This document shows, in pieces, positions 13,549 through 22,778 of a DNA stretch of 23,408 nucleotides. Numbering within the stretch: position 1 is the stretch's first letter; every line of letters starts with the position of its first letter. The stretch covers positions 1-23,408 of the forward strand of contig CAIRRW010000544.1 of assembly GCA_903881065.1 (NCBI GenBank). Direction: 5' to 3'. This DNA comes from an uncultured Bacteroidota bacterium (lineage in GTDB: Bacteria > Bacteroidota > Bacteroidia > 2-12-FULL-35-15). Position numbers and translations under genes: made by a program. The notes beneath the pieces were generated by a model. The model worked only from the letters and a program-made list of their open reading frames with translations. It searched no databases and had not been told where the DNA came from.

Positions 13549-15536
13549 TATTTAACAGTCGGAGGTATTATTTCTCCGGGTGTAGGAGGTGGAGGCGGAG
13601 TAGTTTTAACTACGATATTTTTTAATTGTAATTTCGCCTGGTCGGTGGTAATTCCAAACTTCTCGGAAGCCAAAGCAATTCCTCCATCCATTGATAAAGT
13701 TTGATTTTGAATAGCAGTTGCAATTTCAATCATTCCTGTAACTCCTTTCATTGATTCGGTTAAATTAATTGCACCATTCGCAATCTTAACTCCGTTTATA
13801 ATCTGCTGTGCAGTACTATTAAATATTAATGTTTCATCAATGTACTTCTGTAAAAATATTCTCTTATCAGTCATATTGATAGAAAGGAACTTATCATTTT
13901 CGGAAATGGCACGTTTTACAAATGTCGATATATTCGAACTTAACACATAGTTGTCACGAGTAATTCCGTCATGCTGAAGGCGAATAATCTTTTCATCTTC
14001 CGTAAGTCCTGGCAATGGGTCAAGCTCCAATACACAACGCAATTCATCGCGAACACTTGTATCATTATTGAATTTCTTATTTGCAAATTCAATCTCCAAA
14101 GCTATAAGTGATACAGTATTAATTTTCGCAGTCTTCGCAGTATTAAGTTCCTGCAATAGATAATCAGAAGAAAGCAAATCATAGTTCTGAGGTACTGCAA
14201 TTTTTGGCAACATGTCCTTTCTTACTTTCTTGTCTGCTACTACGGTGAAATAACGATATTCATTAATGAAATAATAAATCTTATCCATTATTGAAACCAA
14301 ATCCTCTGCAATGGAATTAACAAAAGTATTCAGCTCGTCACGGTCCACTTGTTTAGCAGTTCCGCTTTGGTTCAGTGGAGCTTCTGCGAGAAACTCCATA
14401 TTGATTGCAGCGAGTGCCTGATATTTATGTTTGTCAATTCGCTCGTCCTGAATCTTTACAATATCCACCTGCTTTTGAATATAACCTGCCGGAGGCATTG
14501 CGACCGCCTGTGTACCAGGTTCAGGAAGCGGAACTTTTATATTGTCGTAAGGTGAAGTTGTGGCATATCCTGAACCATTGCATTTATTGCAGGTAATTGT
14601 TTTGCCTTCCACGATCAACTTTCCTGTGGAGTTACAAGTGTTACATTTCTGCGTTTGGTAAAACCATTTTTCAGAATGGATATGCTGTACCACCTCTGCC
14701 TGTAAATCGGAATATTCACGCACCGTTTCTTTCAAATGCGGAATCACTGCATTGATACGGCTCTTATAAATGTTCACATTATCGAGAGCCTTATAAAATA
14801 AACCTTTGATTTTGAATATGGGCATTTTACTTTGATTGTGCAAATACTCGTATTTCAATGCCATTGTTTTTTTGGCATCCGTCTGTTCCCAACGTTGTAC
14901 TCGTGTATCGTCAATGTAATAGTAAACATCTCCATCATACATGGTAGTACCGTCAATCTGATATTCCGATTTATCAGTGGAGTAAAGAACAGCAAATTTA
15001 TTCTCCACGAAATCATATACCTGTTCGGAATTAAATATAACTGCAATTGGTTGTTTATAGGTCGTTGCATCAATTCCTGTAGGGTCATAGATAACTGCTA
15101 TTACTGCGTTGGGGTCAACGAGGTAATTTTTAAGCAATACATCAAACGTCCATTTGGTAACGCTTTCATATGAAGGATAGTTTTCTTCGCAGTAATCCTG
15201 AATCGTTTCTCCTTCAGTAATTGATTTTGAAAACTTGGAAACATCATACTTGATGCTCCAATCCGAAGACCTGCGAATTTTGGATAACGAAGTGATGATT
15301 CGCGATACCACCGGCTCTGTAATCGCAACAAAAATCTTTTCACGATATTTTTTTATCTCTGCACTTTCCGAAGGTCTGCGCTCCGAAATTAAATCTCCTG
15401 CATCTTCACCATCGGAGTGAATGCGCAGCTCCTTTGCAATTTTTACAGTTTCATTGTATGCTTTATGGCGTTTGCCATTCTGCATGTAAGGTTTCAGAAT
15501 ACCTGCGGTTGAGGTGGTTGGGTCTATTACTGACAT
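13548..15536 (-). CDS. Portal protein with DnaJ-like zinc-binding insert
   Basis: 662 residues, a long portal protein, the ring through which DNA enters and leaves the head. The region from about 60 to 290 has the mixed fold of portals (AITEPVVSRIITSLSKIRRS near the start). About 380-600 is helical. Residues 298-324 form a CNTCNSTG...CNKCNGSG pattern, C298, C301, C316 and C319, as in the CXXCXGXG zinc repeats of DnaJ proteins (one pair). The C-terminus is proline-rich (about 645-662). It shares one base with the MuF gene after it (TAATG) and lies three bases after the glycosyltransferase-like gene. Portal identity comes from size, position beside MuF and sequence pattern. The zinc pair may stabilise a portal loop or bind DNA or a partner. 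Confidence 0.75.
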   Translation of the reverse strand: MSVIDPTTSTAGILKPYMQNGKRHKAYNETVKIAKELRIHSDGEDAGDLISERRPSESAEIKKYREKIFVAITEPVVSRIITSLSKIRRSSDWSIKYDVSKFSKSITEGETIQDYCEENYPSYESVTKWTFDVLLKNYLVDPNAVIAVIYDPTGIDATTYKQPIAVIFNSEQVYDFVENKFAVLYSTDKSEYQIDGTTMYDGDVYYYIDDTRVQRWEQTDAKKTMALKYEYLHNQSKMPIFKIKGLFYKALDNVNIYKSRINAVIPHLKETVREYSDLQAEVVQHIHSEKWFYQTQKCNTCNSTGKLIVEGKTITCNKCNGSGYATTSPYDNIKVPLPEPGTQAVAMPPAGYIQKQVDIVKIQDERIDKHKYQALAAINMEFLAEAPLNQSGTAKQVDRDELNTFVNSIAEDLVSIMDKIYYFINEYRYFTVVADKKVRKDMLPKIAVPQNYDLLSSDYLLQELNTAKTAKINTVSLIALEIEFANKKFNNDTSVRDELRCVLELDPLPGLTEDEKIIRLQHDGITRDNYVLSSNISTFVKRAISENDKFLSINMTDKRIFLQKYIDETLIFNSTAQQIINGVKIANGAINLTESMKGVTGMIEIATAIQNQTLSMDGGIALASEKFGITTDQAKLQLKNIVVKTTPPPPPTPGEIIPPTVK

Positions 15537-15539
15537 TGG

Positions 15540-16475
15540 TTATAGTTTTTTTCTTTCAGGAAGAAAGGATATTTTTGATTCTGTTTTGAAGACGAAACGA
15601 CTTCCTATTTTATTCATGTAATACTGTACAAAATCATTATATGTCTGTACCTGTTCGGATGTGAGACGATTGCCTCCGATGCTATAGGCATAAAACTCTG
15701 AAATCAGCTCACTTCTTTCAATTGGCTTCTCTCTGTTTTTCCAGTAAACAGGAAGATATCCATCTTCATGCGGATATTTGTTACAGATAATGGAAGCGAT
15801 GCAAAGAGGGAGTTCGTCAGGAATGCCGTTGGCGAAATCGGTGTATTTTACCTTCAGGTTTTCATACTGATTTTTCCATTCATCAAAAAAATGTTTATTC
15901 TCTTCTGTTTTTTTGAAGTAGATAAGTTCCGAATGCAGCGAATAGAATTTTCCTTCAGTAAATTCGTAGACTTCCTTTACTTCTTTCACATTTGCCCATT
16001 GACTATACTTCTCGTCCAGTTCATCCGCTGACAATTCAATGTTATTTTCGTTTTGGCAAGTATAATTCAACCCTTCCAATTCTTCGAATAGTTCATTGAT
16101 TGAATTTTTGGTAAGCCATATCATATCCACATCTAAAAAGATGGTAGTATCGAAAGGACTTAATTCGTACATCATTGATTTAGCTTTGATGTATTCCACA
16201 TTTCCATTTCTGATATATGCTTCTTTCGGAGCTTCTTTCATTGATGAAAATATTTGTTTTTGTCCTTCGTTGAGGTGAGCGATTGCTGAAGGAGTAAAAA
16301 CCAAATGAATCTTTAAATCCGGTGCGGAGTTTAAAAGTGATACTGCAAGGTTATAAGCCATTCTGCCATATTCAGAATGACCGAGCGAAATAAGCAATAC
16401 TCCTTTTGTATCATTGATTACTTGCTGAACAGCCTCTTCAAGAGTTACTGTTTTTTCTTCTGTTTGATTTTCCAT
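15540..16475 (-). CDS. Glycosyltransferase-like protein (GT-A fold, DxD)
   Basis: 311 residues from the ATG at 16475. A TTG at 16487 would add four residues, but would overlap the previous gene; the ATG leaves two bases after the stop. The core (about 25-125) has a Rossmann-like start VLLISLGHSEYGRMAYNLAV and TTIFLDVDMIWL (110-121) with D115-x-D117. That DxD motif binds metal and nucleotide-sugar in GT-A enzymes such as family GT8. It probably transfers a sugar, perhaps onto a virion protein or a host surface glycan; neither substrate can be read from the sequence. There is no signal peptide or membrane segment. It lies between a tail-tip gene and the portal, an unusual site for an enzyme. 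Confidence 0.68.
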   Translation of the reverse strand: MENQTEEKTVTLEEAVQQVINDTKGVLLISLGHSEYGRMAYNLAVSLLNSAPDLKIHLVFTPSAIAHLNEGQKQIFSSMKEAPKEAYIRNGNVEYIKAKSMMYELSPFDTTIFLDVDMIWLTKNSINELFEELEGLNYTCQNENNIELSADELDEKYSQWANVKEVKEVYEFTEGKFYSLHSELIYFKKTEENKHFFDEWKNQYENLKVKYTDFANGIPDELPLCIASIICNKYPHEDGYLPVYWKNREKPIERSELISEFYAYSIGGNRLTSEQVQTYNDFVQYYMNKIGSRFVFKTESKISFLPERKKL

Positions 16476-16477
16476 TT

Positions 16478-17326
16478 TTATAAACAATTAGAATTTACGT
16501 TATAGTACGGTGTAAGCATCAACTGACTGCTGGCAGGAGCTGTAGGATAGTTTAGGAATCGTTGCCAGTCAATCTTGTATTCTTTCTCCTGAATGAATTG
16601 AGTATCAACTGGCAAACAGCTATTTATATTATCTATCAAAACTGTATCATGCTCAAGTGCGACAATCAGTTTCTCATGCCAATAACGTGGCATATAGTCA
16701 ACAATCAATTCCCAAGAGTTTGCTATTCGTGCAGAAAGTTTCAATCTACTTCCATCTGATTTCATAAATACATTTCTGGTCAGCGGATATTGCGGCTCAG
16801 TTAGATAAAATGGAAGTCTTATTTTATTGAAAAATGGAATTGTACGAGAACCCTCACTATCATATAATGGCTCTGAATAATCAAATCCGAATGAATCTTC
16901 ATTACATTTATATGATATCTTAGATGTAAAGCAAGGGTCACATATTTTTTCAAAACAATTAGTTTCAAATAAAAATACATCTCGCGGAGAAATATGGTCA
17001 ATAGCTGCACATCCAAAAAATTTTATTGTAAAGCATTGTCCACAAGTTAACATATCAAAACATGATTTATCTATTGCCTTAAATTCTGTTATATAAGGTT
17101 GTCCTTCAGGAGAAAATGTATTTGGAATATTAAAAACACATAATCTGACATCATTAGAATAAATAACACAGTTAATATAATTATAAAGTGTATCACTAAA
17201 AAATTGAAATGCTAAATCTCCTGAATCATAAATTGGCAAGCATAAATTAACACCTTCAGCACATGGATTTGTACAGTCTGGAGTTCCTTTAATAAATGAG
17301 TTTTTAGGGAATGTTATTACAGGCAT
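16478..17326 (-). CDS. Cys-rich tail-tip/baseplate protein
   Basis: 282 residues with about 15 cysteines, most between 18 and 141 (TPDCTNPC, MLTCGQC, NCFEKICDPC). The C-terminal half is Cys-poor apart from two, and ends with YYNVNSNCL. There is no signal peptide or membrane segment. The family is not recognised; the call rests on its place between the 758-aa tail protein and the portal block and its one-base TAATG overlap with the 758-aa gene. Such cysteine density in a phage virion protein suggests metal binding or disulfides formed after release. Confidence 0.55.
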   Translation of the reverse strand: MPVITFPKNSFIKGTPDCTNPCAEGVNLCLPIYDSGDLAFQFFSDTLYNYINCVIYSNDVRLCVFNIPNTFSPEGQPYITEFKAIDKSCFDMLTCGQCFTIKFFGCAAIDHISPRDVFLFETNCFEKICDPCFTSKISYKCNEDSFGFDYSEPLYDSEGSRTIPFFNKIRLPFYLTEPQYPLTRNVFMKSDGSRLKLSARIANSWELIVDYMPRYWHEKLIVALEHDTVLIDNINSCLPVDTQFIQEKEYKIDWQRFLNYPTAPASSQLMLTPYYNVNSNCL

Positions 17327-19602
17327 TATGGTATATACTTAGGTAAAAGTGTAAATGTTGCTACTCCGTCATTGGGCTTGTATTGGATATTCATTATATA
17401 TCCATAGCTCCAAGGGTCGGTGCTTATTTTGCGATACTGAATTAATCCGCGAGGATTAACTTTAATAGTCGCCAATTCATCAACTGACAAAGGGTAATCG
17501 AATTCATCAGTTTCAAATCTGTATATCGGTTGAGCATCTGAAGCATTGGCAAAAGATGCAAGACTGATATCGTCACTTTCTCTTATTTCAGCAGTTTCTA
17601 AAATACAACCGTTTACCAATTTCCCTTTTTCAATGAAATTTCCTTCACCTTTTGTAAAGATGAATTTTGCACTGGCATCAGCAGTATTAAAAAAATAATC
17701 TGCCATGTATGCCTTTATCCAACGCAGGAAATTACGGATTGGAGAAATACGGTAATTGTAGATTGTGGTTGGCTCAATGATGTCAGTTATAGTTCCCATA
17801 TCTGCACAATCCTGACCCTGTTCTACTACAAGATTTCCACTTTGTCTGCGAACACAAATAATGAAAATATCATTATCAAGTCTCCAGTCAACTGTTGAAT
17901 CCTTTACAAATTCTTTATTACGAGTAACCTCAATTGAATAACCGGAAGCGATGAATTTACAAACCTGCGTTACTGATTTTTGAACCTCCGACAAAGTACT
18001 TCTGTAACTTCTCTTTGTACAAATTTCATCCAATCCCATTGAGTTTTCAGTTTCCCATTTCTCATACCCGAAATCAAACGAAGAAAAATACATATCCGGC
18101 ATTACTTGTTTCTTAATATCCGGTACATTATCGGCCGTGAAGATTATCGTTGATGAATCATAGAAATATTCCATAGGTTCAACTCTTACCCATTGAGAAT
18201 CTCCACCTCTTACAGTATCAGGCTCAAGCCCCATTCCGATATTATGAATGGCATTAAGTGCATTATAAATATCATTAAATGAAACAGGCATATTAGAAGT
18301 AAATTGACGGATCAATAAACCTTTTGTAATAACTTCCAACGAACCGCATCCATCAGCACCACTTGTATAAGGTTCTGAATCTGTCCTTCCAAAATAATCG
18401 GATTTCACACGCATACAATCATTGGTGACAGCTTCTACAATCCTACTCAATGATTCATTAATTGCATATGCTTTTGTATTGGTTGGCGCAGTTAGAATAG
18501 TTGCCCTAACATCAATTTGAGAATCAACTAATGCCTGATAAACAGGAGATGTGCCAGTAAATAAATAAGCAAATTGAACACCGCCATCTGAAAGTAAATC
18601 TCTGTGAAATTCTGCTCCTTCCTCTGTTCTGAACGCAATTTTAATATCATCTCCTGCATTAATATGTTGAGTATGATTTAAAATAATATTACTTACATCC
18701 AATGTTACATAAGAACCGCAAAGAGCATCATCATAAGTATTTCCAAGAACTGCAACACTTGCAACCAAACTATTATTTACATACAATCCAAGAGAACAAT
18801 TATAATAAGCTGTTCCGCTTACCAACCCTGCACCTGAATATATACGTAACCTAAAAGTTACCCTATTTATTTTAATGGAAAATTTATAAGTGCCTGTATA
18901 AACTGCTGTATCAACTGTATTTATTGATGGTACACTTGGGGCCCAAGCAGGTGATGTTTCATTAAACGCTAAATCATTTGGTAAGTATGGTTTTAATGAA
19001 ATACCTAAATAGTCCCAATTGGTAACAGTTTGGGTACCTGAACCGTGAGCAATAGTTTGGTCTGCTCCATAATAATATCCTCCGGGTATATTTTCATTGT
19101 CTGAAGGAGTAATGCTTCTCAATACAATTGCTTTCGGTAGCAATGTTAAATCAAATGGCAACTTTCCATAAGAAGTTAATCCGTTTCCGTCAAAGTCTGC
19201 GTTTGCATTCAAGTCAACAGCCTGGTCAAGTCTATTCTTGAATTTCATTAGACAACCGGCTTGCTCAATTGGAACGGAAACAATACAATCATCCTTGCAA
19301 TCAAATAAACATTTAGGTACAACCAGTTTGCCTTCAAAAAATGAAGAGAACGAATCTGTATCAGAACACTTCATTTGAATTGAAATACTTATCTGTGCAT
19401 CTACTCCCTGGTCTTCATAAATCTTTCTTATATACAGATATCCCTTGCCATAAAACTGCAGGTTGATAGCATATTCAAAGAATATCCCATGCCATTGCAT
19501 ATTACGTTTAAGATTAAATATAACTCCTGCCCAACCAATAGGTTCGTCATCGAGAGTTAAACTTCCGATACTTGGGTTATATAATATAAATTTCCACTGC
19601 AT
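17326..19602 (-). CDS. Distal tail / tail-associated baseplate protein
   Basis: 758 residues. It starts MQWKFILYNPSIGSLTLDDE, and its first 120 residues (beta-rich, with NMQWHGIFFEYAINLQFYGKG) resemble the start of tail-tip proteins coded after tape measures. A long middle beta region (about 170-430) may hold a galectin- or fibre-like domain. The C-terminal part has alternating strands and ends ATFTLLPKYIP. It lies between tape measure and the 282-aa protein and overlaps both by one base, so the three are co-translated. In siphophages this slot codes for the distal-tail and tail-associated proteins that close the tail tube and bind fibres. No lytic motif (lysozyme, M23, NlpC) was found. Confidence 0.6.
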   Translation of the reverse strand: MQWKFILYNPSIGSLTLDDEPIGWAGVIFNLKRNMQWHGIFFEYAINLQFYGKGYLYIRKIYEDQGVDAQISISIQMKCSDTDSFSSFFEGKLVVPKCLFDCKDDCIVSVPIEQAGCLMKFKNRLDQAVDLNANADFDGNGLTSYGKLPFDLTLLPKAIVLRSITPSDNENIPGGYYYGADQTIAHGSGTQTVTNWDYLGISLKPYLPNDLAFNETSPAWAPSVPSINTVDTAVYTGTYKFSIKINRVTFRLRIYSGAGLVSGTAYYNCSLGLYVNNSLVASVAVLGNTYDDALCGSYVTLDVSNIILNHTQHINAGDDIKIAFRTEEGAEFHRDLLSDGGVQFAYLFTGTSPVYQALVDSQIDVRATILTAPTNTKAYAINESLSRIVEAVTNDCMRVKSDYFGRTDSEPYTSGADGCGSLEVITKGLLIRQFTSNMPVSFNDIYNALNAIHNIGMGLEPDTVRGGDSQWVRVEPMEYFYDSSTIIFTADNVPDIKKQVMPDMYFSSFDFGYEKWETENSMGLDEICTKRSYRSTLSEVQKSVTQVCKFIASGYSIEVTRNKEFVKDSTVDWRLDNDIFIICVRRQSGNLVVEQGQDCADMGTITDIIEPTTIYNYRISPIRNFLRWIKAYMADYFFNTADASAKFIFTKGEGNFIEKGKLVNGCILETAEIRESDDISLASFANASDAQPIYRFETDEFDYPLSVDELATIKVNPRGLIQYRKISTDPWSYGYIMNIQYKPNDGVATFTLLPKYIP

Positions 19603-22600
19603 TAGCTTGGGTATCTTGAATCTAAATATTTATTTGTTGTTTGTCCTTCCTGAATACTCATTGAGAAACCTTGTCTGTCAAATGACATTAATGTTAATGG
19701 AACTTTGCTTATTTGTTTTCCGAAAACTTCACCCAATAAATCATAATCAATGTGCATTCCTTGCTTTGTAAAACTCGTCATCGCTTCTTTTGCTAAATCA
19801 CTTGGAATAGGTGAACGGTCAACAGTTGCATAGAATGAACTTCTCAAAGATGGAGTTGAATTTTTACGAGCCATTTCAATGCTTTTTTCATGCGTTCGTA
19901 TTTTAGCACCTGCCGGAACTTGCATTAATTCAGGACCCTTTTCACCAACCCAAGCCCAACCTTTAGGAGCATTTTCTGTTCCTTTGTAATATTGAGGTAT
20001 TGGTTGAGCAGCTGCAATAGCAAATTCTGCAGCTCCAACAACTCCTGCTATAACTGCCTGAGCATAATTATAATCAGCCAACGCAGTAACTACAGCCTGT
20101 GCTGTTTTAATAACAATTTGCGCTAATGCAATTTCTTTGGCTCTTTCGGCAGCCTTTGTTTTCTCTCTGTTTGCCTTATCGTCAATTTCTTTTTTCTTTG
20201 CTTCATAAGCCTTTTTAGTAATTATTCCTTGGTCATAACTTGCTTGGTTTGCATCCTGTTCGGTTTTAAATCCATCCAGCTGATTAGCTAAATAAGCATC
20301 GTTTGCTTTTGTTAAAACATCTAATATTGAATTAGCATTGGAAGCAATAACTTCCATATTATGTTTCATTAGTTCCTGTTCAGCTTTATCTTTTGCATCC
20401 TGCTCCTGTAAATCGAGAACTCTGTATTTTCTTTTCATTGCAAGAATTGCATCCTGATATTCCTGTTCCGTTAATTTTCCGATATTACGCTGACCTTCTA
20501 TTGCGTTTAATTCAGCATCCAAATCCTTTCTCTGAATGTCAAACTGCGCTAACTGTAATTGTTGTTTTTCTGCGAATTGTGTTTTTACAGAATTGATTTG
20601 TATTTGCGATAACTGTTTGTAAAAAGCATCTTCATCGAGTAGCTCCTTTTCACGATGCTTTACAATTGCATCCCACGTTTCAATCTCCAATTGCTTTTTC
20701 TGTGCAGCATATTTAGCAATAATATCATTCTTTTTTGCTTCGCCCAATTCCGTGCCTGCAATATCTTTACTGATACTTGCTATTTCCAATTGTTCATTTA
20801 ATGACAATTGTTTTGCCTTCAATAAAAAGATATTGGAACTTCCCTTTTCTTCCGCCTGTAGCAAAGCATCGTTTTTAAGAATTTCGGTATTCAATTCATT
20901 CTCTTTTTTCTTCTGATTGAAGTCCTGAATCATCAGGTTTACTTCATTCAGATATTTTGCTGTCAGGGCCTTTTTTGCATCATTCGAAATTTTGGTATTT
21001 GATAAATCAATTGTATTTTGATTCTCCAGGTTCTTTAATTTCAAATCAAGCTCCGATTCAGAACCTTTCTGAACTGCTATCAATTTAGCATTGTTCAGAG
21101 CGATGTCATCCTGTAGAATTTTATTGTTGAATGCAATATTAAGCTGCTGTATTTTCTCGCGATAAGTTGCTTCAATATCCGCTGTACTTTCATTGGCAGC
21201 TTTTAAATTAATAATCTTAGTATCGTATTCATTCTTTGCGGCCGCAATGTTCAAAGCAAGTTCCTCTTCTGAACCCTGCTTTGCAAAACGAAGTTTGGCA
21301 TCGATTACATCTTTAGCAACTGCAAGCTGTTCGTTGGTATCGTCCTTCTTGTTTTTAATTCCAAGTTCCTGTGCCTTTGCGTTTGCATCTTTCAAATCCT
21401 TCAATGCTCCTTCAGCATTGGCAACTTGCTTAGTCATTAATTCCAGTTTCGAAGTAGTCGCTTCAATGTCCTTATCAAATTCCTTGCTGTCATTTTCCTG
21501 TTTTGCTTTATTCAATCCGGCCAACTTAGCAGTCAATCCAACGAGTTCCTGCTGATTTAATTTCAATGCCTGAATTTCATCATAGTGAAGATTGAAGTTT
21601 GCTTTAGCATTTCTTAATTGCTCAGATGCAAGGTCTGATTCCTTTTTCCTGATTTCATCAGTACTGGCATTTTTAGTTTTCAACAAATCAATGTCACGCT
21701 GTATTTGTTCCTGTCTTGATTTGGATATGGAATTTAAGTAATCCTGTGTGGCTTTCAAAACTTCGAGTTCATCAAGCTCTGCTTTGGTAAGGTCAATTTG
21801 CGCCTTTGTGGCCTCCTTGGTTCCATCACTGAAACCACCGAATAAACCTACAATTGCAGCAAGTCCTGCAATAATAGCAATTAAAGGAAACGCATACATT
21901 GCAGCATTCAATAACCATTGAGCTGCAGTTGCAGCTGTACGAACCACAATACTTGTAGAAGTCAATCCGTTCTCAATTGCCTGAACAGTTATTGCACGAG
22001 TTTTGGTTACAACTCCGGTACCTTCAGCAACATTTGATTCTGTTGTAATTGTTACTCCCAATTTTTTAAGAACATTCTGCGCTCCCAAAACAACAGCGGA
22101 ATCCTTTAATAAAGCTCTTTGAATTTCTGTAAGACCATTCACCAAAGCCATTGTTCCTTGAATTTTTACCAACTGCTCTTCTAGGTTTTTATTTCCTTCG
22201 CCGAAAAGTGCCTGTGCTCCCTGTGCAACTTCATATCCTGCTCCTATTCCTCTTAATCCTTCTGTAATGGCATTGAATGTAGAAGTCTGCGAACCGTATT
22301 CTTTTGTTGCCTGTGTTATTTCAGCAATTTCAAGTTTCACCTTTCCTGCCTGTGCGAGAAAGTCCTGACCAATCGGAGTGAATGAACCGGCTTTTATAGC
22401 TTCCGCAACAAAATCCTTATACTGTTGTTTCAAACCTTTCAATGATTCATCATATTTCTTCGTTGATTCGGTTTGTTTGTCGATAAGCGTAGTAGTTCCC
22501 TTAATCGCTTCGTTTGTTGCACCGTTGACGATATTTTTAGCAGCGTTTGCAGAAGCCTTCGCCAAATCATCCATTGATTTGGTTGCCTTTGATGTTTCGG

Positions 22601-22778
22601 AAGAAAGTTTTGTCTGAGTGGCAATAGCTGCTGTAACTAATTGCTGTTTCTCTTTGAAAGCAGTATTCGAAGCCTTGAACTGTTCCGCTTCTTTTGCATC
22701 AACAGTACCGAGTTTTACAAGTCCGTCAAGAATATTATCAAGTCCTGATTCCTCAAATCTTATGATTACGTTGTCCAC
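19602..22778 (-). CDS. Tail tape-measure protein
   Basis: 1058 residues, the longest gene in the window. The start is GTG at 22778, with no better ATG until residue 69, and it overlaps the chaperone frame by 26 bases. The N-terminus is helical. A membrane-like hydrophobic segment lies at 293-316 (AAMYAFPLIAIIAGLAAIV). A very long Lys/Glu/Gln-rich coiled coil spans about 320-880. A second hydrophobic Ala-rich stretch precedes GWAWVGEKGPELMQVPAGAKI (split at 940-960), a signature found near the C-terminus of many tape measures. It sets tail length; at about 1.5 angstrom per residue the tail would be near 150 nm, an estimate only. No lytic transglycosylase or peptidase motif was seen. Confidence 0.92.
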   Translation of the reverse strand: MDNVIIRFEESGLDNILDGLVKLGTVDAKEAEQFKASNTAFKEKQQLVTAAIATQTKLSSETSKATKSMDDLAKASANAAKNIVNGATNEAIKGTTTLIDKQTESTKKYDESLKGLKQQYKDFVAEAIKAGSFTPIGQDFLAQAGKVKLEIAEITQATKEYGSQTSTFNAITEGLRGIGAGYEVAQGAQALFGEGNKNLEEQLVKIQGTMALVNGLTEIQRALLKDSAVVLGAQNVLKKLGVTITTESNVAEGTGVVTKTRAITVQAIENGLTSTSIVVRTAATAAQWLLNAAMYAFPLIAIIAGLAAIVGLFGGFSDGTKEATKAQIDLTKAELDELEVLKATQDYLNSISKSRQEQIQRDIDLLKTKNASTDEIRKKESDLASEQLRNAKANFNLHYDEIQALKLNQQELVGLTAKLAGLNKAKQENDSKEFDKDIEATTSKLELMTKQVANAEGALKDLKDANAKAQELGIKNKKDDTNEQLAVAKDVIDAKLRFAKQGSEEELALNIAAAKNEYDTKIINLKAANESTADIEATYREKIQQLNIAFNNKILQDDIALNNAKLIAVQKGSESELDLKLKNLENQNTIDLSNTKISNDAKKALTAKYLNEVNLMIQDFNQKKKENELNTEILKNDALLQAEEKGSSNIFLLKAKQLSLNEQLEIASISKDIAGTELGEAKKNDIIAKYAAQKKQLEIETWDAIVKHREKELLDEDAFYKQLSQIQINSVKTQFAEKQQLQLAQFDIQRKDLDAELNAIEGQRNIGKLTEQEYQDAILAMKRKYRVLDLQEQDAKDKAEQELMKHNMEVIASNANSILDVLTKANDAYLANQLDGFKTEQDANQASYDQGIITKKAYEAKKKEIDDKANREKTKAAERAKEIALAQIVIKTAQAVVTALADYNYAQAVIAGVVGAAEFAIAAAQPIPQYYKGTENAPKGWAWVGEKGPELMQVPAGAKIRTHEKSIEMARKNSTPSLRSSFYATVDRSPIPSDLAKEAMTSFTKQGMHIDYDLLGEVFGKQISKVPLTLMSFDRQGFSMSIQEGQTTNKYLDSRYPS

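Noticed and set aside
14832..15173. Open frame opposite the portal gene
   Set aside because: It lies wholly inside the portal on the other strand, with a Ile/Phe/Cys-rich shadow-like composition and no gene context.
16476..16487. TTG start giving the glycosyltransferase four extra residues
   Set aside because: It would overlap the previous gene by ten bases, while the ATG at 16475 follows its stop after two bases; the neighbours use tight but ATG-based coupling.
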